The translations under genes and the position numbers were made by a program. A stretch of DNA of 64,000 nucleotides. Source: Listeria innocua (GTDB lineage Bacteria > Bacillota > Bacilli > Lactobacillales > Listeriaceae). This document shows, in pieces, positions 8,835-17,834 of this stretch. The stretch is taken from contig NZ_CP117229.1 in assembly GCF_028596125.1 (NCBI RefSeq), forward strand, positions 1,410,001 through 1,474,000. The letters run 5' to 3'. The notes below the pieces were generated by a model. It made no database searches and had not been told where the DNA came from. It worked only from the letters and a program-made list of their open reading frames with translations. Within the stretch, counting starts at the first letter, position 1. The number at the start of each line of letters is the position of its first letter.

Positions 8835-9191
8835 TTAAGAAATAAACGCAGCAGAAACGTCCACGAGCGGCGCGTCTCCCCATAGTTTTTCTAAATTATA
8901 GTAAGAACGCTCTTCTTTGTGGAATACATGGATAATAACATCTCCTAAATCGATTAAAATCCACTGAGCCGCATCAAAGCCTTCTAAACGTTTTACATCT
9001 ACTTGGTTTTCAAGCGCTTTTTCTTTAATTTCACGAGCAATTGCTTGGACTTGTTTGTCTGAATTACCATGGCAGATAACAAAATAATCCGCGAAACTTG
9101 ATAACCCCTTCATGTCTAGTGCTAAAATATCCTCTGCTCTTTTATCGTCTGCTGCCTTTGCGGTCAGCATTAATGTATCATAACTGTTCAA
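8835..9191 (-). CDS. rsfS: Ribosomal silencing factor RsfS
   Basis: RsfS (Iojap/YbeB/YqeL family) binds ribosomal protein L14 on the 50S subunit and blocks joining of the subunits in starvation. The 118-residue product shows the family core: DKRAEDILALDMKGLSSFADYFVICHGNSDKQVQAIA (about 16-53) and GFDAAQWILIDLGDVIIHVFHKEERSYYNLEKLWGDAP (about 71-109). The start is a TTG (MNSYDTLML), 10 bases or so after AAGGAGA. It follows yqeK by 4 bases. Confidence 0.96.
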   Translation of the reverse strand: MNSYDTLMLTAKAADDKRAEDILALDMKGLSSFADYFVICHGNSDKQVQAIAREIKEKALENQVDVKRLEGFDAAQWILIDLGDVIIHVFHKEERSYYNLEKLWGDAPLVDVSAAFIS

Positions 9192-9195
9192 ATTA

Positions 9196-9771
9196 TTAAT
9201 AGTCTCCTTCCAAATTTAAATTAACAAAATAATTATAGGCATCCAGTGTATCTGGAAAAACCGATTGTTGCTTTTTAATCAAATACGTTATTGTATTGGA
9301 TAAAGCAAACAACATTGCTGCGTCAAGTGATTTCAGTGCTAGTCTGCGTGCTTTATATACACCAGGAAATGTTCTTCCAGGTTCCGTATAATCCGCTAAA
9401 TAGATGAGTTTATCGAAATCGGACATCGCTCCGCTTCCTGTCGTATGAAGACGAATAGCTTCCAAGATTTCTGGATCAGTAATGCCAAACTCTTTTTCTG
9501 CTAAATATGCGCCAACTGGAGCGTGCCAAAGCGAGCGATGAAACTGCAATAAACGTGGATCAAATCCCTCGTCTTCAATGATTTTTCTCGCTTTATCATC
9601 TTCATAGTATTTCGCATAATCGTGTAACAGGGCGGTTATTCTCGCCTTTTCTATATCCATGTGATAATGTTCTGCGAGTTCTATTGCTGCTTTTTCAACG
9701 CCTAAAGTGTGTTTGAATCTTGCAGTTGGCATAGCTTCTTCTACTTTTTTTAGCACTTCATTTCTTTCCAT
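9196..9771 (-). CDS. yqeK: YqeK, HD-domain diadenosine tetraphosphate hydrolase
   Basis: HD-superfamily phosphohydrolase of 191 residues. The YqeK family has been shown to be a symmetrical Ap4A hydrolase, splitting the alarmone into two ADP. The metal-binding pattern is seen as [10 protein letters not shown] (His near 20), LLHDYAKYY (HD near 49-50), the H...H pair [11 protein letters not shown] (near 83) and LADYTEPGR (near 127). Its start overlaps the end of nadD by 14 bases, a sign of translational coupling. The nadD-yqeK-rsfS order is conserved in Bacilli. Confidence 0.93.
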   Translation of the reverse strand: MERNEVLKKVEEAMPTARFKHTLGVEKAAIELAEHYHMDIEKARITALLHDYAKYYEDDKARKIIEDEGFDPRLLQFHRSLWHAPVGAYLAEKEFGITDPEILEAIRLHTTGSGAMSDFDKLIYLADYTEPGRTFPGVYKARRLALKSLDAAMLFALSNTITYLIKKQQSVFPDTLDAYNYFVNLNLEGDY

Positions 9772-10324
9772 AAAGTTGATGCTCCTTTATATATGACCAT
9801 ACTTTTTCTGGTAAAAAGGCTTCTGCGTGTTCAATATCATTTCTAATTTCAGTTGAAGAAATAGCTGTTTCCGGCATATTGATTTTAACAATATCGTACG
9901 GAACTTCTTTTTGATATAGTGGGCGGTTAACCCCAACGAATGTCACCATTTTTACTAAGTCATCTATATGATACCACTTTGGCAAATATTCTACCATGTC
10001 CCCGCCGATAATAAAATAAAAATCCGTATTCGGCTGTTCGCTTATCATATCACGCATTGTATCATACGTATAGGACTTTCCAGTTCGCATAAGCTCGCGA
10101 GTGTCAATTTCAAAAGAATCCCTATCTTCTATCATCAATTGAAGCATTTCCACTCGTTCCTCATTTGAAGCCATACCACTAATCTGTTTATGTGGAGGAA
10201 CTTTATTGGGGAGAAAAAGGATTTTTTCAAGACCGAGTTGCGCTTTTGCTTCTTCTGCCATATGGAGGTGCGCTAAATGTGGTGGATCAAATGTGCCGCC
10301 TAAGATACCGACTTTATGTTTCAT
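9758..10324 (-). CDS. nadD: Nicotinate-nucleotide adenylyltransferase
   Basis: Converts nicotinate mononucleotide and ATP to deamido-NAD, the step before NAD synthetase. The 188-residue product starts [26 protein letters not shown], carrying the nucleotidyltransferase motif GGTFDPPH-x-x-H. The signature reads HLAH, where many homologues have HxGH. The second motif SSTEIRND is at about 157-164. The ribosome binding site GGAGGAAAC precedes the ATG. It overlaps yqeK and follows yhbY closely. Confidence 0.96.
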   Translation of the reverse strand: MKHKVGILGGTFDPPHLAHLHMAEEAKAQLGLEKILFLPNKVPPHKQISGMASNEERVEMLQLMIEDRDSFEIDTRELMRTGKSYTYDTMRDMISEQPNTDFYFIIGGDMVEYLPKWYHIDDLVKMVTFVGVNRPLYQKEVPYDIVKINMPETAISSTEIRNDIEHAEAFLPEKVWSYIKEHQLYGKK

Positions 10325-10342
10325 GACAGGTTTCCTCCAAAT

Positions 10343-10633
10343 TTAAGGCAACTTAATTTGTTGCTTATTTACGGATTGTTTGTAAAGAATAATTGTTCTG
10401 CCAATAACTTGAACGATGTCTGCTCCTGCACGTGTGCTAATTTTCTCAGCAACTGTTTGTTTGTCTTCTTCGCAATTTTGCAAAATGGAGATTTTAATTA
10501 ATTCTCTAGCTTCAAGTGCTTCTTTAACTTGGATAATTAAATTTGGTGACACACTTCCTTTTCCTACTTGGAAAATTGGTTGAATTGTGTGTGCTTCTTT
10601 TCTTAAAAAACGTTTTTGTGTAGCTGTTAACAT
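10343..10633 (-). CDS. yhbY: YhbY-type RNA-binding protein (CRM domain)
   Basis: A 96-residue protein with a single CRM (YhbY) RNA-binding domain, a family associated with pre-50S ribosome particles. The sequence LTATQKRFLRKEAHTIQPIFQVGKGSVSPNLI is the standard N-terminal half, with the GKGSVS-type loop near 24-29. The C-terminal strand includes VQVIGRTIILYKQS. Its start codon touches the last base of aroE (10633), so it is probably translated by coupling. Its position between aroE and nadD is the same as yqeI in Bacillus. Confidence 0.93.
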   Translation of the reverse strand: MLTATQKRFLRKEAHTIQPIFQVGKGSVSPNLIIQVKEALEARELIKISILQNCEEDKQTVAEKISTRAGADIVQVIGRTIILYKQSVNKQQIKLP

Positions 10634-11454
10634 TAGTTTCCTCCTAATTGTTCGAGTACTGCTTCTTTCATCATTGATCGCTCTGGCTTAATGCCAGTCC
10701 ATATTTCAAAGGCTAGTGCCCCTTGATTAACAAACATTGGTAAACCATTTTGTGTAATAGCCCCATTTTTCTTTGCTTCTTTTAAAAAGGCTGTTTCGGC
10801 TGGATTATAAATAATATCAGAACAAATTGTTCCTTTTGTTAAATTAGAAAGCGAAATTGGGCTTTTATTCTTAGAAGCTTCTAGACCGATAGAAGTAGTT
10901 TGGATAATAATTGTAAAATCAGCCAGTTCTTTTTCAGCTTGTTCTAGTGTCATGGCATGATGATTATCATTATCTTTCGTCATTTCTATCGCTTTTTCCG
11001 TTGTTCGATTGGCAACGGTTATTTTCGCCTCAGTATGGCTTTTAAGTGCAAGATAAATTGCTTTACTAGCTCCACCTGCTCCTGTGATTAAAATAGAATC
11101 GTCTTTTGTAATTGAACGAATTTCTTCTAAGCCTTCTAAATAACCTTTGCCATCTGTGTTGAAGCCATACCACTTGCCATCTTTTCTAAGCACTGTATTC
11201 ACTGCGCCTGATGCTGCTGCCAAATCCTCTAATTCATCTAAAAATGGTAGAATACGCTCTTTAAATGGTGTCGTGATATTAAATCCGCGCACTCCAGAAT
11301 CCATTAATTTTTTTATTTCTGTCTCAAAAGTATCTTCTTCTATCAAAACAGAGTTATACTCCGCGTTCATTCCAAGTTCTTGGAAAATCCGATTTTGCAT
11401 AGCTGGTGATAACGAGTGACGAATAGGATTTCCGATAACAACATATTTTTCCAA
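10633..11454 (-). CDS. aroE: Shikimate dehydrogenase
   Basis: NADP-dependent reduction of 3-dehydroshikimate to shikimate in aromatic amino acid synthesis. The 273-residue product contains the substrate motif NPIRHSLSPAMQN (about 8-20), the catalytic Lys in NITTPFKE (about 59-66), the conserved FNTDG (about 97-101) and the nucleotide-binding GAGGASKAI (about 125-133). The C-terminal NQGALAFEIWTG motif is present. The start is a TTG, 8 bases after AAGGAGG. It lies within the yqeH-rsfS operon. Confidence 0.97.
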   Translation of the reverse strand: MEKYVVIGNPIRHSLSPAMQNRIFQELGMNAEYNSVLIEEDTFETEIKKLMDSGVRGFNITTPFKERILPFLDELEDLAAASGAVNTVLRKDGKWYGFNTDGKGYLEGLEEIRSITKDDSILITGAGGASKAIYLALKSHTEAKITVANRTTEKAIEMTKDNDNHHAMTLEQAEKELADFTIIIQTTSIGLEASKNKSPISLSNLTKGTICSDIIYNPAETAFLKEAKKNGAITQNGLPMFVNQGALAFEIWTGIKPERSMMKEAVLEQLGGN

Positions 11455-11473
11455 ATGCCAGGCCTCCTTAGTT

Positions 11474-12574
11474 TTACACGAGTGATGTCCGGATTGTTGC
11501 GCTAACGCCTTCAGGAACCCAAGCAGTGACTTTTGCGCCGCCTTCAGGTATTGTCACCCATCCAAGTCCAGAAAACACAATATCCGCTTTATCTTTCACG
11601 GTAAAGGTATACGGTACGAGCTTAGGAAGTGTCTTCATCCCTTCTTCTGTTGGAGGTTGAAGAACAAAACCGGCTTGTTTTTCATATAATGCATCTGCTT
11701 TTTCTAATTTTGTTCGGTGAATTGGTAAATTATTAGATACATAGACAACTAATGATTTTCTTCCACCTGACACGTAATCTAAACGAGCAAGCGCGCCTAA
11801 AAATAAGGTTTGTTCTTCATTTAATTGGAAGACAGCAGGTTTTACTTCTTTTTTAGGTGTGATAGCTTTTAAAGTTGTTGTATCGATAAAATGCGCCATT
11901 TGATGGTGATTTATAATTCCAGGTGTGTCAACAAGTACATTGCCATCAGCAAGCGGAATTTCGATTTTATCAAGTGTTGTTCCTGGGAATTGCGACGTAG
12001 TAATCACATTGTTTTCACCTGAAGCTTGTTTGATGATACGGTTGATAAGCGTTGATTTACCAACATTTGTACAACCAACAACATACACATCTTGCCCATT
12101 TCGTAATTCTTCTATCTTTTCTAAAAGAGTATCAAAACCGTGCCCTTTTTCAGCGCTGACTAAAACAACATCTGTTGCCGCCAAACCTTGTTCTTTTGCA
12201 CGAGTTCTCATCCAGCGAGTTAATTTATCACGTTTTAATGATTTTGGTAAAACGTCTTCTTTGTTTCCGACAAGTAATACAGGATTGCTTCCTGCAAAAC
12301 GAGGAAGTCCAGGCAACCAACTGCCATCAAAATCAAAAATATCTACTACATAGACGATTAAAGCTTGCTTCGAACTAATTTGATTTAAAATACGTAAAAA
12401 ATCGTCGTCTGTCAGCGCCACATCTTGAATTTCATTGTAATGCTTTAGACGAAAACATCTTTTACAAATAACTTGTTCATTATTTAGCGATGACTTAGGA
12501 GCATAGCCGATTTTATCAGGATCTTCTGTTTGAATAATGGCCCCACAACCAATACATCTTATTTCTTCTGTCAA
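11474..12574 (-). CDS. yqeH: YqeH, circularly permuted ribosome-assembly GTPase
   Basis: GTPase needed for 30S subunit and 16S rRNA maturation. The motif order is permuted: a zinc finger CIGCG...CKRCF (about 6-38) comes first, then G4 VGNKEDV (about 103), G5 SAEKGHG, then G1 GCTNVGKSTLIN (about 168-179) and G3 VDTPG (about 213). The C-terminal region resembles a treble-clef RNA-binding domain. I chose the TTG at 12574 (MTEEIRCIGCG), 7 bases after GGGAGG and overlapping the yqeG stop as TTGA; a GTG 5 codons upstream lies on the ribosome binding site and is unlikely. Confidence 0.96.
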   Translation of the reverse strand: MTEEIRCIGCGAIIQTEDPDKIGYAPKSSLNNEQVICKRCFRLKHYNEIQDVALTDDDFLRILNQISSKQALIVYVVDIFDFDGSWLPGLPRFAGSNPVLLVGNKEDVLPKSLKRDKLTRWMRTRAKEQGLAATDVVLVSAEKGHGFDTLLEKIEELRNGQDVYVVGCTNVGKSTLINRIIKQASGENNVITTSQFPGTTLDKIEIPLADGNVLVDTPGIINHHQMAHFIDTTTLKAITPKKEVKPAVFQLNEEQTLFLGALARLDYVSGGRKSLVVYVSNNLPIHRTKLEKADALYEKQAGFVLQPPTEEGMKTLPKLVPYTFTVKDKADIVFSGLGWVTIPEGGAKVTAWVPEGVSATIRTSLV

Positions 12575-13092
12575 AGTGATTCCTCCCACTTAATTTGGTT
12601 TTTCTTTGCTAACCGTTTTAAAATAATACTTTCCATCATTCGATTTAATTTTGTCGCCATACCGTCTGTTTGTTTTACAGGACGAACAAAAATAGTTGTT
12701 AATTTTTGACGATTACCACCGAATATATCTGTCATAATTTGGTCACCAATCATCACAGTTTCTTCTGGTGTTGCGTTCATTTCTTTTAGCGCCCAGCGAA
12801 AATTAGCGCCTAAGGGTTTTTTTGCCCGCGCTAAATAAGGGACATCAATTGCTTTTGCCACACGAGCAACTCGTTCTTCATTATTGTTAGAAAAAATCAT
12901 AACTTTGATTCCTTCTTCTTTCAATATAGTAAACCAGTTGATTACTTCATCCGTTGCATCTAGTTGATCCCAAGCAAGCAGCGTATTATCGAGATCAGTT
13001 AAAATAGTAGTCTTTCCCATTTTACGAAGCTGATCTGCTGTTATTCCAAATGGAGTATTCAACATTTTATCTGGTGAGAATTGCTTTAACAC
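12571..13092 (-). CDS. yqeG: YqeG, HAD-superfamily phosphatase (subfamily IIIA)
   Basis: Small HAD-type phosphatase of unknown substrate. Catalytic motif I is DLDNTLLAWD (about 34-43), motif II is IFSNNNEERV, motif III includes the Lys of KKPLGANF, and motif IV is VMIGDQIMTDIFGGN. I prefer the GTG at 13092 (MLKQFSPDKML), with GAGGTG 7 bases before it; an ATG at 13107 would place the ribosome binding site inside the gene. It is the first gene of the operon through rsfS, and its stop overlaps the yqeH start by 4 bases. Confidence 0.92.
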   Translation of the reverse strand: MLKQFSPDKMLNTPFGITADQLRKMGKTTILTDLDNTLLAWDQLDATDEVINWFTILKEEGIKVMIFSNNNEERVARVAKAIDVPYLARAKKPLGANFRWALKEMNATPEETVMIGDQIMTDIFGGNRQKLTTIFVRPVKQTDGMATKLNRMMESIILKRLAKKNQIKWEESL

Positions 13093-13212
13093 GTATTGGC
13101 ACCTCATTCTTTTATTTAGTACAGTCTATTCTATCATACATTCAATTAGACTAATAATCTATAAATTTTACCATCTTTCTGCTTATTTTACAAAAAAACC
13201 TTAGAAAAATGC

Positions 13213-13218
13213 TATAAT
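13213..13218 (+). promoter_or_regulatory. Extended -10 promoter element of pepF
   Basis: TGC-TATAAT forms an extended -10 about 38 bases upstream of the pepF start. No good -35 lies at 17 bases; a TTTACA is 20 bases away. Confidence 0.55.
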
Positions 13219-13255
13219 ATGAAAGGAAATGTTATTTTTTTAAGGAGGTAGACGA

Positions 13256-15064
13256 ATGTCAAAAGATTATGCATTAACTTGGGATTTAGAAAATATATAT
13301 GTTGGCGGTAGTGGTTCTGAAGAATTACAGCAAACACTTCAAGAGGTAAAAGCTGATTTGGATAGCTTTGTCGTGAATGTAGCTGAGTGGGAAGTTCCCG
13401 AAACCGTCGAAGCTTCAGTAGAATTTCTACTATTGGTTAATCAAAATGCGGACATCTCAAAAGTTTTATTAACTGCTGGTTCTTTTTTAGAATGTCTTGC
13501 TTCAGCCGATGTTAATGATACTCGTGCAAATGAACTTTCTGCGTTAATTTATCAATATGTGGCTACCCTATCGACGGCAGAAGATGAATGGCATGACAAA
13601 TTTGCTCAAATATCTGACCGTGTTTGGGATGAACTAATGCAGCAAAATGGTTTGTCACAAATTAGTTTTATTTTAAGTGAAGCACGTACAAACCGTCGTA
13701 AAAAAGGCAGTAAAGAACAAGAAGCAGCGATTAATTCTTTAGCTGTTGATGGTTATCGTGGTTGGTCAGACCATTATGATACAATCGTTGGTAAACTACG
13801 GATGCACATTACTACTGACGGGGAAGAAAAGTCCGTATCTGCTGGACAAGCTCTGAACTTATTAAATCACCCTGATCGCGCAGTCCGTCAGGCAGTTTTC
13901 AAAGAATATACTCGTGTTTGGCAAGAAGAATCTCGTCTCTTTAGCGATACTCTAAATCATTTATCAGGCTTCCGTTTAGCTACATACGAAATTCGTAAAT
14001 GGGATAATATTTTAGAAGAACCACTTGCTATTAATCGTTTGGATGAACAAACATTAAAATCTATGTGGAACGTCATTCAAACGAACAAGCCGACTTTTGT
14101 CCGATTCTTAGATAGAAAAGCTAAATTGCTTGGGCTTGAAAAATTAAGCTTTTATGATGTCGAAGCTCCTCTTGTATTCTCAAGCGAACCAAAAAAATAT
14201 ACTTATCAAGAAGGCGCAGATTTTATCATCGAACAATTTAATAAATTCAGCCCGAAAATGGCAAACTTCGCGAAATCCGCTTTCGAAAAAGGTTGGATTG
14301 AAGCAGAAGATCGTGATAATAAACGTCCTGGTGGCTTTTGCACGGATTTCCCGGTCGAAAAAGAAAGCCGGATTTTCATGACATATGACGGAGCTCCTGG
14401 TACTGTTGCAACTCTTGCACATGAACTCGGACACGCCTTCCATTCTCATGTTATTCGGGAAGAGCCATTTGAAAACACTGATTACGCAATGAATGTTGCG
14501 GAAACTGCTTCTACTTTTGCTGAAATGATTATTGCCGATGCTTCTGTAAAAGATGCCAAAACAAAAGAAGAAAAAATCACCTTACTAGAAGATAAAATTG
14601 GTCGTAGTATTGCTTTCTTTATGAATATTCATGCTAGATTTATTTTTGAATGCAATTTCTATGAAGCACGCAAACAAGGTGTAGTGTCAGTTGATAGACT
14701 TAATTCTTTAATGGAGGAAGCGCAACGTGAAGCTTACTTAGATGCTTTAGATGAATATCATCCACAATTTTGGGCTTCTAAACTACATTTTTATATTGCT
14801 GATGTACCATTTTACAATTTCCCATATACTTTTGGTTACTTATTCTCGCTTGGTATTTATCACAAAGCACAAGCGGAAGGTGCTAGCTACGAAGATAAAT
14901 ATATTGCGCTTCTAAAAGATACGGGTTCGATGACAACAGAACAACTTGCAGAAAAACATCTTGGAGTCGACTTGCGTAAAGCTGATTTCTGGGAAGAAGC
15001 AGTTGCCCTAGCCGCTAAAGATGTAGAAGATTTTCTTACTTTAACGGAAGAATACGTAAAATAA
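13256..15064 (+). CDS. pepF: Oligoendopeptidase F (M3 metallopeptidase)
   Basis: Cytosolic zinc metallopeptidase that trims short peptides. The 602-residue protein has the M3 zinc motif HELGHAFH (about 385-392) with the third zinc ligand expected in the following ETASTFAEM segment (about 415). It carries the M3B Gly-rich PGTVATLAHELGHAFHSH context and a C-terminal PYTFGYLFSLGIY motif. Start ATG 13256 follows AAGGAGG by 8 bases. The gene is flanked by its own promoter and a bidirectional terminator, so it is a single-gene unit on the plus strand. Confidence 0.96.
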   Translation: MSKDYALTWDLENIYVGGSGSEELQQTLQEVKADLDSFVVNVAEWEVPETVEASVEFLLLVNQNADISKVLLTAGSFLECLASADVNDTRANELSALIYQYVATLSTAEDEWHDKFAQISDRVWDELMQQNGLSQISFILSEARTNRRKKGSKEQEAAINSLAVDGYRGWSDHYDTIVGKLRMHITTDGEEKSVSAGQALNLLNHPDRAVRQAVFKEYTRVWQEESRLFSDTLNHLSGFRLATYEIRKWDNILEEPLAINRLDEQTLKSMWNVIQTNKPTFVRFLDRKAKLLGLEKLSFYDVEAPLVFSSEPKKYTYQEGADFIIEQFNKFSPKMANFAKSAFEKGWIEAEDRDNKRPGGFCTDFPVEKESRIFMTYDGAPGTVATLAHELGHAFHSHVIREEPFENTDYAMNVAETASTFAEMIIADASVKDAKTKEEKITLLEDKIGRSIAFFMNIHARFIFECNFYEARKQGVVSVDRLNSLMEEAQREAYLDALDEYHPQFWASKLHFYIADVPFYNFPYTFGYLFSLGIYHKAQAEGASYEDKYIALLKDTGSMTTEQLAEKHLGVDLRKADFWEEAVALAAKDVEDFLTLTEEYVK

Positions 15065-15100
15065 AAAAATCCAGGAGAATCTCTCTCCTGGATTTTTTAT
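15063..15100. terminator. Bidirectional terminator between pepF and mtnN
   Basis: An inverted repeat AAAAAATCCAGGAGA with a short loop and T runs on both strands separates two convergent genes; the mtnN stop lies at its edge. Confidence 0.85.
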
Positions 15101-15798
15101 ATTGTTTTTAATAATTCGATGATACAAGTAGCTGATTGTTTTGCAGCTAAATGAATAAACTCATCAAAAGACATTGTCGCCTCTTGATTGGCTAAATCCG
15201 ATATAGCTCGGATGATAAGAAATGGAATATCAAATTGATAGGCTACTTGCGCAATGGCAGCAGCTTCCATTTCCACAGCTTTAACATCCGGGAAAAATGT
15301 TCGAATAATTTCATGTTGATCTGGACGCATAATAAATGAATCATTTGTAATTACAAGACCATATACAGCTTTATTTTCGCTATCTGCAAAATAATCACGA
15401 TAAATAGTCTCAGCTTTTTTCAAAAGAACAGCATCGCCTTGATAAAAAGCTGGCATACGTGGAACTTGGCCATATGTATAACCAAATTCAGTAACATCAA
15501 CATCACCATATGCTAAGCGATCAGATATAATGACATCGCCAATTGCTAAGCCTTCACCTATACCTCCAGCTGAACCAGTGTTAATAATAATTTCTGGTTT
15601 AAAACGGTCTGCTAGAAGCGTGGTACCAAGGGCAGCATTAACTTTCCCTATACCTGATTCTAAAAGCACAACTTCTTTACCAGCAATTTCACCGATATAA
15701 AATTTTGCTCCGCCGATAATAACTTCTTCTATGCTGGGCATGGTGTTTTTTAACAGTTCAACTTCTTCTTCCATTGCTCCAATAATGCCTATTGTCAT
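15097..15798 (-). CDS. mtnN: 5'-methylthioadenosine / S-adenosylhomocysteine nucleosidase
   Basis: Hydrolyses the glycosidic bond of S-adenosylhomocysteine and methylthioadenosine, serving methyl-cycle detoxification and supplying S-ribosylhomocysteine to LuxS. The 233-residue protein starts MTIGIIGAMEEEVELL and contains GGAKFYIGEI, the purine-site VEMEAAAIAQVA (about 173-184) and the catalytic Asp in RAISDLA (about 197-203). I chose ATG 15798, with GGAGG 8 bases upstream; the open frame extends 33 codons further without support. It lies downstream of a YrrS-like gene, separated by a terminator. Confidence 0.97.
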   Translation of the reverse strand: MTIGIIGAMEEEVELLKNTMPSIEEVIIGGAKFYIGEIAGKEVVLLESGIGKVNAALGTTLLADRFKPEIIINTGSAGGIGEGLAIGDVIISDRLAYGDVDVTEFGYTYGQVPRMPAFYQGDAVLLKKAETIYRDYFADSENKAVYGLVITNDSFIMRPDQHEIIRTFFPDVKAVEMEAAAIAQVAYQFDIPFLIIRAISDLANQEATMSFDEFIHLAAKQSATCIIELLKTI

Positions 15799-15810
15799 TA
15801 TGTAACCTCC

Positions 15811-15851
15811 AAAAAAAGCACAGTCGTTAACAACTAACTTCTGTGCTTTTA
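15811..15851 (-). terminator. Terminator between the yrrS-like gene and mtnN
   Basis: A 10-bp inverted repeat AAAAGCACAG...CTGTGCTTTT with T run lies just before the mtnN ribosome binding site on the minus strand. It may be partial, letting some transcript reach mtnN. Confidence 0.75.
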
Positions 15852-16481
15852 TCTTTTGTCGTTTGTTTTTAGCTCTTCTACTTTTGTTGGTTGCCATCCT
15901 TCACCGTCTACCCATGTAATATAAACACGGTAAGCTTTATCAGGATTTGCTTTAGTAGAAAGTGTACCAATTGCTTGAGTAGCAGGGTCAGCCCCTTGCT
16001 CTACAAACCAAAGTGATGTATTTGAGATTGGGATATCTGTCGCTGCTGAAAAAGCTTTGCGTTTTTCTTGCCAGTCTACACTTGTAGAGCTGTAGGAATT
16101 CACATGATCACCAGTTTGCTCAGTTCCAATTGGTTTCCAGTCTTTTGTAATAACTTTTGCCACATTAGGATCATCACTTTTAGTCGTTTCTGTTGTTTTT
16201 TCATCCGAAGAAGTCGATTTTTTTTCGGAAGTTTTATTTGATTTAGCGGCATCTTCTTTTTTCGCATTGGAAGATGCCGTTTTGTTTTCTTGCTGAGTTG
16301 GATCGCTTTCTGTTTTAAACAGTACAAAATATAGACTACCAATGATAAGTAAGCTTACCACGATAATTAAAAGATTTAAAACTAGATTCGTTTTTTTTCG
16401 TTTTGTATTTTGTCTTGAGCGAGATCCTTCGACTAAGTTTTGTTTAATGCGACGGTTATTTGATTGTCGATTATCTGCCAT
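15849..16481 (-). CDS. YrrS family membrane-anchored protein (DUF1510)
   Basis: A 210-residue bitopic protein of unknown role. It begins with a basic cytoplasmic segment (residues 1-31, many Arg/Lys), has one membrane helix (about 32-52, LVLNLLIIVVSLLIIGSLYFVLF), then a Ser/Thr/Lys-rich extracellular linker (about 55-105), and a C-terminal domain rich in Trp and Gly (DWKPIGTEQTGDHV, TDIPISNTSLWFVEQGADP, VYITWVDGEGWQPTKVEEL) typical of DUF1510. In Bacillus the homologue yrrS sits beside a penicillin-binding protein gene; here that gene is absent and mtnN follows. The function is not known. Confidence 0.82.
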   Translation of the reverse strand: MADNRQSNNRRIKQNLVEGSRSRQNTKRKKTNLVLNLLIIVVSLLIIGSLYFVLFKTESDPTQQENKTASSNAKKEDAAKSNKTSEKKSTSSDEKTTETTKSDDPNVAKVITKDWKPIGTEQTGDHVNSYSSTSVDWQEKRKAFSAATDIPISNTSLWFVEQGADPATQAIGTLSTKANPDKAYRVYITWVDGEGWQPTKVEELKTNDKR

Positions 16482-16528
16482 TTGCTTTCACCACCTTATA
16501 AGTAACCGCTGTATAAAAACAGATAAAA

Positions 16529-17011
16529 TTAAGATGCAGTGATTTTTTCGATCTTAACACTCATGTCGCCAGCAGGGGTTTGGATAGTTACTTCTTCCCC
16601 TTCTTTATGACCAAGTAAACCTTTAGCAATTGGAGAATCGTTAGAAATCTTACCTTCAAAAGGATCAGCTTCTGCGCTCCCTACAATCGTGTATGTTTCT
16701 TCTTCTCCGTCTGGTAATTCAATAAATGTAACGGTGTTTCCAAGTGTTACTAAACCATTATGAGCTTCTGCTGCATCAATGATTTGAGCATTACGAATCA
16801 TATTTTCAATAGTAGTGATACGACCTTCAACAAAAGCTTGTTCGTCTTTTGCGGAATCATACTCGGAGTTCTCAGATAAATCGCCAAAGCTACGGGCAAT
16901 TTTAATCCGTTCTACTACTTCTTTCCGTTTTACTGTCTTAAGTTCTTGTAATTCATTTTCTAATTTTGCTTTCCCATCTAGGGTCATTGGAAATACTTTT
17001 TCTGTCGCCAA
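16529..17011 (-). CDS. greA: Transcription elongation factor GreA
   Basis: Rescues backtracked RNA polymerase by stimulating transcript cleavage. The 160-residue protein has the N-terminal coiled coil ([28 protein letters not shown]), with the acidic tip residues in [16 protein letters not shown], and the FKBP-like C-terminal domain with GDEIT-type segment [24 protein letters not shown] chose the TTG at 17011 ([10 protein letters not shown]), 9 bases after GGAG; the open frame runs 23 codons further. GreA proteins are about 158-160 residues long, which supports this start. Confidence 0.96.
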
Positions 17012-17204
17012 TCGTTTTCGCTCCTTTTGTTTGTTCATTATTGTATAGAAAAGCACGGAGATATCGCTCCGCACCTTCATAAAAAAACATTACTACTCGT
17101 GAGAAAGATTAACATGCCACGCTAGAAATAGCAAGCAATTGTCTCTCTTTTTACTAGGAAAATTTTACCTTAAATTAATCTGTTTGACAAGTGTTACCTG
17201 TTAC

Positions 17205-17834
17205 TTATACATGTTTTTGCAAGATTGATTCAATTTTTGTTGTCATCAAATCAATTGCCACATGATTTTCTCCACCTTCTGGAATAATTATATCGGCAAA
17301 TTTTTTCGTTGGTTCAATAAATTCGTTATGCATTGGTTTTACTACAGAAAGATATTGATCGATAACAGAATCCATCGTTCGACCTCGCTCTTTCATGTCT
17401 CTTAATAACCTACGAATAAAACGAATATCGTCATCTGTATCAACATATACTTTAATATCCATCAAGTCGCGTAATCGCTTATCTTCTAAGATTAAAATAC
17501 CTTCTAAAATAATTACTTCTCTAGGTTCTTGAATTTCTACTTCTTGTTTCCGCGTATATTTTTCATAATCGTAAATTGGTTTTTCTATTGTTTCATAACG
17601 GCGTAGTGCTGCTATATGGGAAATAAGTAAGTCCGTATCAAATGCTAACGGATGATCGTAGTTTACTTTTAAACGCTCTTCAAAACTAATATCTGCTTGA
17701 TCATGATAGTAGACATCTTGCGCAATCATTAAAATAGAATGCCCGCTAAAATGATCACAAATTGCTTTAGTTACACTGGTTTTTCCTGAACCTGAACCAC
17801 CAGTTACACCGACTACGATTGGTTTTTTTGTCAT
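17205..17834 (-). CDS. udk: Uridine/cytidine kinase
   Basis: Phosphorylates uridine and cytidine with GTP or ATP in pyrimidine salvage. The 209-residue product shows the P-loop [17 protein letters not shown] (about 9-25), a base-binding [25 protein letters not shown] (about 42-66), the FEGIL-type [12 protein letters not shown] (about 107-118) and the arginine-rich [16 protein letters not shown] lid (about 136-151). The ATG overlaps the upstream methyltransferase stop by 4 bases. About 190 bases between it and greA hold no gene. Confidence 0.96.
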   Translation of the reverse strand: MTKKPIVVGVTGGSGSGKTSVTKAICDHFSGHSILMIAQDVYYHDQADISFEERLKVNYDHPLAFDTDLLISHIAALRRYETIEKPIYDYEKYTRKQEVEIQEPREVIILEGILILEDKRLRDLMDIKVYVDTDDDIRFIRRLLRDMKERGRTMDSVIDQYLSVVKPMHNEFIEPTKKFADIIIPEGGENHVAIDLMTTKIESILQKHV

